Assembly: GCA_902496505.1 (NCBI GenBank)
Contig: CABVBB010000137.1
Span: 1 to 6,201, forward strand
Reading direction: 5' to 3'
Source: an uncultured Peptococcaceae bacterium
Lineage (GTDB): Bacteria; Bacillota; Peptococcia; Peptococcales; Peptococcaceae
DNA length: 6,201 nt
In this document: positions 1 through 5,978 of the stretch, piece by piece
Layout of the letters: every line of letters starts with the position of its first letter
Position numbering within the stretch: position 1 is the stretch's first letter
Made by a program: the position numbers and the translations under genes
Notes under the pieces: generated by a model
What the model saw: only the letters and a program-made list of their open reading frames with translations
What the model was told of the DNA's origin: nothing
Database searches by the model: none

Positions 1-623
1 GCTGCATCACGGAAGGGACCATAGAAAGCGGAAGCATATTTGACCGCATAGGACATGACAGAGACATCCTGATAGCCGTTTTCGTCCAAAGCCTCACGTA
101 AGGCCTCGATACGGCCATCCATCATATCAGAGGGCGCAACGATATCAGCACCTGCTGCGGCGTGAGATACGGCCGTTTTGGCCAGAAGGGAAAGTGTTGG
201 ATCATTGAGGATCTGGCCCTCTTTGCTCACGAGGCCGCAGTGACCGTGATCCGTATATTCGCAGAGGCAGACATCGGTCAAAATGACCAGATCAGGGAAC
301 TGCGCCCGTACGGCCCGTACGGCCTGCTGAACGATGCCTTCCTCAGCATAAGCCTGAGAACCTACAGCATCCTTATGGGCAGGGATACCGAAAAAGATAA
401 TCGCTTTGATGCCGAGAGAGACGACGTGAGCGACTTCGGGCAGGAGATTATCGAGAGAATATTGATAAACGCCCGGCATAGAATCGATCTCGTTTTTGAT
501 CTGCTCACCTTCGATAACAAACATCGGATAAATCAAATCGTCGACATGAAGACGTGTTTCCCGATTCAAGCTGCGGATATTGGCCGTTTTTCTCAAGCGG
601 CGCATGCGTACTTCTGGAAACAT
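1..623 (-). CDS. hemB: Porphobilinogen synthase (delta-aminolevulinic acid dehydratase), 3'-truncated by window edge
   Basis: Condenses two 5-aminolevulinate molecules into porphobilinogen in the cytoplasm. Reading from the ATG at 623 gives 207 codons with no stop before the left edge, about two thirds of the usual 320-330 residues. Seen: the N-terminal block RMRRLRKT (6-13), the metal-site motif DVCLCEYTDHGHCG (117-130) with Cys119, Cys121 and Cys129, the APSDMMDGR block, and SYAVKYASAFYGPFRDA (191-207). Lys195 there aligns with the first of the two family active-site lysines; the second (near 247) lies outside the window. The three cysteines are those of the zinc-dependent class, which is family knowledge rather than a measured property. 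The start is supported by a Shine-Dalgarno GAGGT at 631-635, 7 nt upstream, and by matching the family N-terminus. The gene begins 10 nt after the cobA-hemD stop codon, so it is the next gene of the operon. Confidence 0.97.
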   Translation of the reverse strand, partial: MFPEVRMRRLRKTANIRSLNRETRLHVDDLIYPMFVIEGEQIKNEIDSMPGVYQYSLDNLLPEVAHVVSLGIKAIIFFGIPAHKDAVGSQAYAEEGIVQQAVRAVRAQFPDLVILTDVCLCEYTDHGHCGLVSKEGQILNDPTLSLLAKTAVSHAAAGADIVAPSDMMDGRIEALREALDENGYQDVSVMSYAVKYASAFYGPFRDA

Positions 624-637
624 AACGATTACCTCAC
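624..637 (-). promoter_or_regulatory. hemB ribosome binding site overlapping the cobA-hemD stop codon
   Basis: On the coding strand the sequence is GTGAGGT followed by a 7-nt spacer and the hemB ATG. The TGA stop of cobA-hemD (634-636) lies inside this site. Ribosomes finishing cobA-hemD therefore stop on the hemB initiation signal, which suggests coupled translation (inference). Confidence 0.7.
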
Positions 638-2154
638 TTTTTTGGATTGAAATATTGAACGATGGCTTTGACTAAACCATCGATGGTATATTCTTCGGCT
701 ACGATGTCTGCTTTGATGCCGAGCTCAGCTGCGGTATCAGCTGTTACAGGGCCAATGCAGGCAACGGTCATTTTTTCGATCAAGCTCATATCATTTTGCA
801 GCAGCGTCATGAAGTTTCGCACAGTGGAAGAACTGGTGAAGGTCACCACATGCACCTCGCCGGCGCGCATTTTTTCTAATAGCAGAGACTGATCTTCCGA
901 GGCGATGACCGTCTGGTAAGCGACAACCTCGTCCACGATGAGTCCCATTTGCTGCAAAGCTTCTACCAATACTGGACGAGCCAGATCAGCCCGCGGCAAT
1001 AAAACTTTTTCGCCTGGCTGGACTTTATCCTGGAGTGCAGCAATGATGGCTTCAGCACGAAATTCCTCTGGCATCATGTGGACTAAGAGACCACGGTCTT
1101 CCAAAGCCTCGCGGGTCTTGGGACCAATGGCACAGAGCTTCGCTGCTCCTAATGAGCGAACATCCAGATGATCATGGCGCATCCGGTCAAAGAACATCTT
1201 GACACCGTTGACGCTGGTGAAAATGATCCACTGATAGTCTCCGGCGTGAGCGATGGCGTTATCCAAGGAAGCCAGATCATCAGGTTCTTTAATATCAATG
1301 GTGGGATATTCCCAAGCTTCGGCGCCTAGTTTCTCCAGTTTTTCAGATAAAACGCTGGCCTGTTCACGAGCGCGTGTCACTAAGATACGCTTGCCAAAAA
1401 GCGGCTGGTCTTCAAACCAGCGCAGGGTATCCCGCAGAGTCACGACCTGACCGACGATGATGATAGCTGGCGAGGTAAGGCCTGCCCGTTTGACATCGTC
1501 AATGATCGTCGCCAATGTGCCAGTGACTACCTGCTGTTCTGGGCGAGTGCCCCAACGGATCAGTGCGATCGGCGTGGCAGCGTCTTTGCCGTTGGAGACC
1601 AGCTGATCGACGATCTTCGGCAGATTGCCGACGCCCATGAGAAAGATCAGCGTGCCGGGATCCTGGGCCAAACGCGGCCAATTGATGCTGCTGTCTTCTT
1701 TGGTCGGGTCCTCATGTCCTGTGATCACGGTAAAGGTGGACGTGAAATCACGATGGGTCACAGGGATGCCTGCATAAGAAGGCACAGAAATAGCAGAGGT
1801 GATGCCGGGCACGACCTCAAAGGGGATGCCCGCAGCCCGCAGTACCTCTCCCTCTTCGCCGCCGCGGCCAAAGACATAAGGATCGCCGCCTTTGAGACGG
1901 GCCACGATCTTGCCTTTTGAGCCTTCCTCGACCAATACTTGATTGATCTCATCCTGAGTCAGCGTATGACGGTCAGGAGACTTGCCGACATAAATGAGTT
2001 CGGCATCAGGCCGTCGATAAGAAAGCAGACGGGGATTGGCCAAACGGTCATACACGATCACATCGGCTGTTTGGATGCACTCCAACCCTTTAACGGTGAT
2101 CAAACGAATATCTCCTGGACCTGCACCGATCAAAAATACTTTTCCTGTCGTCAT
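634..2154 (-). CDS. cobA-hemD: Fused uroporphyrinogen-III C-methyltransferase / uroporphyrinogen-III synthase
   Basis: A 506-residue bifunctional enzyme. Residues 1 to about 248 are an SAM-dependent uroporphyrinogen-III methyltransferase that makes precorrin-2. Seen there: the N-terminal GAGPGD loop (10-15), RLKGGDPYVFGRGGEE (86-101), VVPGITSA (114-121), PVTHRD (131-136) and the LMGVGNL segment near 172-178. Residues from about 252 to the end are uroporphyrinogen-III synthase, which cyclises hydroxymethylbilane with ring-D inversion. This half starts at FGKRILVTR (253-261) and carries the FTSVNGV block, TFTSSSTV (438-445), IGPVTA (467-472) and the closing YTIDGLVKAI. Both halves look full length, and the fusion is well known in Firmicutes. 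The ATG overlaps the hemC stop as ATGA (2151-2154), with AGGAG at 2163-2167 placed 8 nt upstream. The fused order hands the product of the second half to the first half. Confidence 0.96.
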   Translation of the reverse strand: MTTGKVFLIGAGPGDIRLITVKGLECIQTADVIVYDRLANPRLLSYRRPDAELIYVGKSPDRHTLTQDEINQVLVEEGSKGKIVARLKGGDPYVFGRGGEEGEVLRAAGIPFEVVPGITSAISVPSYAGIPVTHRDFTSTFTVITGHEDPTKEDSSINWPRLAQDPGTLIFLMGVGNLPKIVDQLVSNGKDAATPIALIRWGTRPEQQVVTGTLATIIDDVKRAGLTSPAIIIVGQVVTLRDTLRWFEDQPLFGKRILVTRAREQASVLSEKLEKLGAEAWEYPTIDIKEPDDLASLDNAIAHAGDYQWIIFTSVNGVKMFFDRMRHDHLDVRSLGAAKLCAIGPKTREALEDRGLLVHMMPEEFRAEAIIAALQDKVQPGEKVLLPRADLARPVLVEALQQMGLIVDEVVAYQTVIASEDQSLLLEKMRAGEVHVVTFTSSSTVRNFMTLLQNDMSLIEKMTVACIGPVTADTAAELGIKADIVAEEYTIDGLVKAIVQYFNPKK

Positions 2155-3092
2155 TGAGCCAACTCCTGTCTGATAGAATCTAAAATTTGCTGAGCGCCGT
2201 TATCTAAAAAGCGCTGTGCTAAAGTTATACCGATTTGTTCAGGCGTTTCTATGCTGCCTGTCTCTTGATCTTTGAGCAAGATCGTGCCATTCAAACTGCC
2301 GACGATGCCGCGCAAATAAAGCTGTTCACCTTGGATCTCAGCCAGTGCACCGATAGGCACCTGACAGCCGCCTTCCAGCGCTTTGAGCAAAGCGCGCTCG
2401 GCTTTGACACAAACGGCGGTGGCTTCATCGTGGATCAAGGCGGTCAAGGCCAAGATCTCCGCATCATCTGCTCGGCACTCGACGCCGATAGCCCCTTGGC
2501 TGACTGCGGGCAGGCAGATGTCGTAAGATAATTTTTCGGTGATCTTATCGGACCAACCCAGCCGCTCCACTCCAGCAGCGGCCAAGATCAAAGCATCGAA
2601 ATGTTCATCGGCCATTTTGCGCATACGAGTATTCAAATTGCCGCGGATATCGTGGATATCCAGATCTGGCCGGATGTGCAAAAGCTGTGCACGCCGTCTG
2701 AGACTGCTGGTACCGACTTTCGCCCCTTCAGGCAGCGCGTCAAAGGAAGTGATCTCCGGAATGGCGACCATGACATCATGGGGATCGTGACGCTTCAAAA
2801 TAGCAGCAATCGTCAAGCCCTCTACGATAACAGTAGGCATATCCTTCATGCTGTGTACAGCCAGATCGATCTCACCGTCGAGCATAGCCTGCTCTAATTC
2901 CTTGGTGAAAAGGCCTTTATCACCGACTTTGGCTAAGGCCACATCCAGAATCTTATCGCCCTTGGTCTTGATTGGGACGATCTCAAATATATAATCATTG
3001 GTTTTTTCCTCAAGGCGTTGGATGACAAATTCGGTCTGCCACATGGCCAGCGCACTTTCGCGGGAACCAACTTTAACAATTTTCTTGCTCAC
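2151..3092 (-). CDS. hemC: Porphobilinogen deaminase (hydroxymethylbilane synthase)
   Basis: Polymerises four porphobilinogen units into hydroxymethylbilane, using a covalently bound dipyrromethane cofactor. The protein has 313 residues, the normal bacterial length. Seen: the N-terminal VGSRESALAMWQ (8-19), HSMKDMP with catalytic Asp84, the cofactor-contacting GTSSLRRRAQL (127-137) and IRGNLNTR (149-156), the LPAVSQGAIGVECR stretch (194-207), and EGGCQVPIGA with Cys243 as the expected cofactor attachment site. The start codon is GTG at 3092, chosen because SKKIVKVGSR matches the family N-terminus and a strong AGGAGGAG sits just upstream. The gene begins 20 nt inside the end of hemA and ends in a 4-nt ATGA overlap with cobA-hemD. 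Its product is the direct substrate of the HemD half encoded next. Confidence 0.98.
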   Translation of the reverse strand: MSKKIVKVGSRESALAMWQTEFVIQRLEEKTNDYIFEIVPIKTKGDKILDVALAKVGDKGLFTKELEQAMLDGEIDLAVHSMKDMPTVIVEGLTIAAILKRHDPHDVMVAIPEITSFDALPEGAKVGTSSLRRRAQLLHIRPDLDIHDIRGNLNTRMRKMADEHFDALILAAAGVERLGWSDKITEKLSYDICLPAVSQGAIGVECRADDAEILALTALIHDEATAVCVKAERALLKALEGGCQVPIGALAEIQGEQLYLRGIVGSLNGTILLKDQETGSIETPEQIGITLAQRFLDNGAQQILDSIRQELAQ

Positions 3093-4371
3093 TGGACTCC
3101 TCCTGACTGCTTAATTCAAATAAATCATCCATAGCGTTAATATAGCATTCAATGCGATCAGCTTTTTTTCCTGCCATGGTTTTTAAATTACAGATCGGCT
3201 TGTGCAGACATTGACTGATGATGGAATGGGCCAGCTGTTCGATGATCCACTTCTCTCTAGGCGTGATATTCTCGATGCGGCGAATGGCTTTTTCCACTTC
3301 GTGCTGTTTGATCGCCTCTGCTTGAGCACGCATTTTGACGATGGTCGGTACGACCAGCAGCGTATCCAGCCAAAAGAAAAAATTCTCCAATTCTTCGTCA
3401 ATGATCTGACGGGCTTTGACGGCTTCCTTCTTGCGTCCTTCCAAATTCTGCGCGATCACCTCTTGGAGATCGTCGATATCGCACAAATAGACCTGCGGCA
3501 ATTCGGCTACAGTAGGTTCGATGTCTCTAGGAACGGCGATGTCGATGAAAAAGAGCGGCCGTGTACGATTGGCGACGATATCAGCGATGTCTTTTTTCTC
3601 GACCACATAGCGCGGCGAAGCGGTGCAGCTGATGATGATATCCGCCTGATCCAGATAGGCTGAAAATACATCCAGCTTGATGGCCTTGCCGCCAAATTCA
3701 TCAGCCAGCCGCTGAGCCCGGTCAAAGGTGCGGTTGGCAACGATGACGCTGGATATCCCATTGCTGACCAGATGTCTGGCAGCCAATTCACTGGTCTCCC
3801 CAGCGCCCAAGATCAAGACGGTCTTATCCGCCAAGGTGCCTAACTCCTGCTTGGCCAGCTCAACTGCCGCTGAACTGATGGAGACCGCCTGGCGGTCGAT
3901 ATAAGTTTCCGTACGTACGCGCTTGCCGACGGTCAAGGCATTCATCAACAAGGTATTGATGATATTGTCGGAAAGGCCATATTCCAGGGCATAGCTGTAA
4001 GCGTCCTGCACCTGCCCTTGGATCTGGCTTTCGCCTAGAATCATAGAATCCAAGCCTGCAGAGACCATAAATAAATGTTCGACGGCTTCTTTGCTTTTGC
4101 GCACATACATATGCTGCTCCAGCTTTTCCACAGGAAAACCGCTTTGCTCGGAGATGAACTGCATCATGGAGGCGACTGCTGCCTGATCGTCATTGGCGTC
4201 CAGGTAAAATTCCGTGCGGTTGCAGGTAGATAGGATGGCAATGCCAGAGATACCCGCCAGCTGCCGCAAAGCCTCAGCGTTGTTTTTGATATGCGTTTTG
4301 GAGAAAGCGACCTTTTCGCGGATTTCTACCGTCGCGCTTTTGTGATTTAATCCCAATAAGATGATAGACAT
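3073..4371 (-). CDS. hemA: Glutamyl-tRNA reductase
   Basis: NADPH-dependent reduction of glutamyl-tRNA(Glu) to glutamate-1-semialdehyde, the committed first step of C5-pathway tetrapyrrole synthesis. At 432 residues it has the usual length. Seen: GLNHKSATVEIREKVAFS (7-24), STCNRTEFY (48-56) with catalytic Cys50, His99 followed by the signature GLDSMILGESQIQGQV (106-121), VRTET (152-156), the NADPH-binding LGAGET (188-193) and ANRT in the Rossmann domain. A charged helical C-terminal dimerisation region follows, with VPTIVKMRAQAEAI. It ends in a Ser/Glu-rich tail, SSQEESSEQENC, whose codons double as the hemC start region. The ATG overlaps the precorrin-2 dehydrogenase gene by 25 nt in another frame, and GGGTGAG sits 3 nt upstream of it. 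Use of the C5 route excludes an ALA-synthase pathway for this locus. Confidence 0.98.
   Translation of the reverse strand: MSIILLGLNHKSATVEIREKVAFSKTHIKNNAEALRQLAGISGIAILSTCNRTEFYLDANDDQAAVASMMQFISEQSGFPVEKLEQHMYVRKSKEAVEHLFMVSAGLDSMILGESQIQGQVQDAYSYALEYGLSDNIINTLLMNALTVGKRVRTETYIDRQAVSISSAAVELAKQELGTLADKTVLILGAGETSELAARHLVSNGISSVIVANRTFDRAQRLADEFGGKAIKLDVFSAYLDQADIIISCTASPRYVVEKKDIADIVANRTRPLFFIDIAVPRDIEPTVAELPQVYLCDIDDLQEVIAQNLEGRKKEAVKARQIIDEELENFFFWLDTLLVVPTIVKMRAQAEAIKQHEVEKAIRRIENITPREKWIIEQLAHSIISQCLHKPICNLKTMAGKKADRIECYINAMDDLFELSSQEESSEQENC
3093..3104 (-). promoter_or_regulatory. Strong hemC ribosome binding site inside the hemA coding end
   Basis: AGGAGGAG (3097-3104) lies 4 nt before the GTG start of hemC, with the AGGAGG core 6 nt away. 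It is the best Shine-Dalgarno match in the window and decides for the GTG start. It also encodes the QEES residues of the hemA C-terminal tail. Confidence 0.85.
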
Positions 4372-4988
4372 TTTCTCACCCTTTTTTGCACGTCTTCTCG
4401 TGAAGTCTGTTTCAATTGCTCGGTTAGATCCATTTGAGCTAAAGATTGCAAAAACGCCCGCCTTTTTTCGGCGTTCGTGATGGTTACCAGCGCTTCCTGG
4501 CGAGCTTCTTTGACGATCTCCAACATCATTTTATATTCAGGACCGAATTCTTCGGCCAGCTGTTCCTTGATCTGTCTGGCTAAGGCAGGGCTGACACCGC
4601 CGGTGGAAACGGCGATCTGCAGATCGCCCTGTGTGAAATGGGCATTGACGATAAAATTGCCCGACTCTTTTTGATCGATCACATTGACCAAAAGACCTCT
4701 TGCTTGACAGTCGCCAGCGATCTGCAGATTGACCGCTGGCTGATTGGTCGCAGCGATGACTAAAAATTTGCCTGCAAGCTGTGCAGCGTGATAGGCTTCC
4801 TGCCGCCAGCTGATTTTTTTTTGCTGATAGAGCTCCTGCAAAGTTTCTGTAAGGTCTGGACTGACGACCTCTACCTCTGCCTCCTGCTCCAGCAGGGAGA
4901 GGACTTTACGCTCAGCGACTCTGCCGCCGCCTGCGACCAAACATTTTTGGTTCGACAGATCGAGTGAGATCGGATACGTAAAAGCCAT
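4347..4988 (-). CDS. sirC: Precorrin-2 dehydrogenase (CysG N-terminal domain / SirC type, siroheme synthesis)
   Basis: NAD-dependent oxidation of precorrin-2 to sirohydrochlorin. Members of this family may also insert iron to give siroheme. The 213 residues correspond to the stand-alone dehydrogenase half of CysG, without the methyltransferase half, which here is encoded in cobA-hemD. Seen: a Rossmann nucleotide loop VAGGGRVAERK (18-28), VIAATNQPAVN (77-87), LVNVID (100-105) with Asp105 at the position of the CysG catalytic/chelation aspartate, FIVNAHF (112-118), VSTGGVSPALAR (127-138), and a C-terminal helical region. The ATG at 4988 lies 2 nt after the polyprenyl synthase stop, with GGAAGGG at 4999-5005 upstream. 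Its last 25 nt overlap hemA. Whether it also chelates iron cannot be told from motifs. cysG would be an alternative symbol. Confidence 0.93.
   Translation of the reverse strand: MAFTYPISLDLSNQKCLVAGGGRVAERKVLSLLEQEAEVEVVSPDLTETLQELYQQKKISWRQEAYHAAQLAGKFLVIAATNQPAVNLQIAGDCQARGLLVNVIDQKESGNFIVNAHFTQGDLQIAVSTGGVSPALARQIKEQLAEEFGPEYKMMLEIVKEARQEALVTITNAEKRRAFLQSLAQMDLTEQLKQTSREDVQKRVRKCLSSYWD
4372..4382 (-). promoter_or_regulatory. hemA ribosome binding site within the precorrin-2 dehydrogenase gene
   Basis: AGGGTGAG (4375-4382) lies directly before the hemA ATG. The GGTGA part matches the downstream portion of the anti-SD complement AGGAGGTGA, which explains the short 4-nt spacing. The same AGGTGA-type site at the same spacing precedes the polyprenyl synthase gene. 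Confidence 0.65.
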
Positions 4989-4990
4989 TT

Positions 4991-5968
4991 TTAAAACGCC
5001 CTTCCGTTGATGTAATCCGCTCCGGCCAAGAGGACTTTTTTCATGCGGTGGCCAGGCAGATTTTTGATCATATTTTTAGCATGAGTGACGTACTCTTCGG
5101 AGACGGCCATGGCTTCTTCCAGACCGTGATATTTTTTGATCAGATCAATGGCGTAGTTGACATCAGACTGTCCCTGTGGAAAGCGTGTCTCGATCAATTT
5201 GATCAGCCGCTGTTTTTCGGGGAAATCTTTTTTGAGCACCAAAATAGTCGGCAATGTCAAGAGACCGTGAGCCAGATCGCTTCCGGCCGGTTTGCCGATC
5301 TTGGCCTGATCCTGCTCCATATCCAGGATATCATCTTTGATCTGAAAAGCCATCCCTAAATTATAACCAAAATCATAAAACAACTGGATCATCTGCTCAT
5401 CCGCGGAGGAGATGACAGCGCCGATCTGACAACAGACCGCAATAAGCAGGGCGGTCTTGCGGTCGATACGATAATTGTAGTCCTCTACCGTTTGATAAGG
5501 GTCAAAGACCGACAAAAGCTGCTGGATCTCGCCGTGGCACATTTCTGCGCTGAGCTTAGCCAAGATATCCATCACCCGTTCCCGATGCGGTGCGGAATTG
5601 ATCAGCTGCAGAGCCTTGGTCAAAATATAATCGCCGGTATGCAGGGCATAACGCTGCCCGGAGAGAACATTTAATGTTGCTTGTCCGCGCCGGACGTCGG
5701 AATCATCTACAATGTCATCGTGGATCAGGGAAGCCATGTGGATCATTTCCATAGAGGCCGCCAGAGGAATAACATAATCCTCGTGATTGTCAAAAAACAT
5801 GGTGGTCATCAACATAAACGCCGGCCGCAGACGCTTGCCGCCGCCATGGAGCGTATAGAGCGCACTTTCGCTGATCGCGGGATGCTCAAAATGCATATAT
5901 TCCTCTAAATACGCTTCTACAGCGGATAATTCTTTTTTCATTTCGTGCATGCTTAGTAGTGTTTGCAT
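4991..5968 (-). CDS. Long-chain all-trans polyprenyl diphosphate synthase (HepT/IspB-like)
   Basis: Adds isopentenyl diphosphate units to an allylic primer to build a long trans-prenyl chain, normally for menaquinone or ubiquinone side chains. The 325 residues are typical. Seen: GGGKRLRP (42-49), the first aspartate-rich motif DDIVD (84-88) followed by R93 R94, GDYILTKA (112-119), GEIQQ (146-150), KT (171-172) and the second aspartate-rich motif KDDILD (211-216). The fifth residue before the first motif is small (Ala79). In this family that leaves the elongation pocket open and favours chains longer than farnesyl or geranylgeranyl; exact length is inference. The ATG at 5968 was chosen because AGGTGA (5973-5978) precedes it, while Met7 and Met10 lack such a site. 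It starts 8 nt after the upstream gene's stop and ends 2 nt before the dehydrogenase. If it needs a small HepS-type partner, that gene is not in the window. Confidence 0.93.
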   Translation of the reverse strand: MQTLLSMHEMKKELSAVEAYLEEYMHFEHPAISESALYTLHGGGKRLRPAFMLMTTMFFDNHEDYVIPLAASMEMIHMASLIHDDIVDDSDVRRGQATLNVLSGQRYALHTGDYILTKALQLINSAPHRERVMDILAKLSAEMCHGEIQQLLSVFDPYQTVEDYNYRIDRKTALLIAVCCQIGAVISSADEQMIQLFYDFGYNLGMAFQIKDDILDMEQDQAKIGKPAGSDLAHGLLTLPTILVLKKDFPEKQRLIKLIETRFPQGQSDVNYAIDLIKKYHGLEEAMAVSEEYVTHAKNMIKNLPGHRMKKVLLAGADYINGRAF

Positions 5969-5978
5969 ATCGTCACCT
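5969..5978 (-). promoter_or_regulatory. Ribosome binding site of the polyprenyl synthase gene
   Basis: AGGTGA (5973-5978) with a 4-nt spacer before the ATG. It overlaps the TAG stop (5977-5979) of the upstream gene, so the two genes are probably translated in sequence from one mRNA. Confidence 0.65.

Noticed and set aside
624..633. Possible promoter or terminator between cobA-hemD and hemB
   Set aside because: The gap is only 10 nt and is filled by the hemB ribosome binding region; no hairpin or promoter boxes fit.
162..650. 162-codon open frame on the plus strand opposite hemB
   Set aside because: It lies antisense to a clearly conserved HemB reading frame, has no recognisable domain, and is best explained as a shadow of codon bias in the real gene.
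1499..1681. Short same-strand open frame inside the methyltransferase half of cobA-hemD
   Set aside because: It is out of frame within an intact, conserved coding region, with no sign of a frameshift or of its own initiation site.
3202..3663. 153-codon open frame on the plus strand opposite hemA
   Set aside because: It is antisense to well-conserved hemA sequence and its product resembles no family. The other plus-strand frames opposite hemC, cobA-hemD and the prenyl synthase were rejected on the same grounds.
5930..5950. Alternative starts at Met7 or Met10 of the polyprenyl synthase
   Set aside because: Neither has an upstream purine-rich site at suitable spacing, whereas the first ATG has AGGTGA placed like the hemA site.
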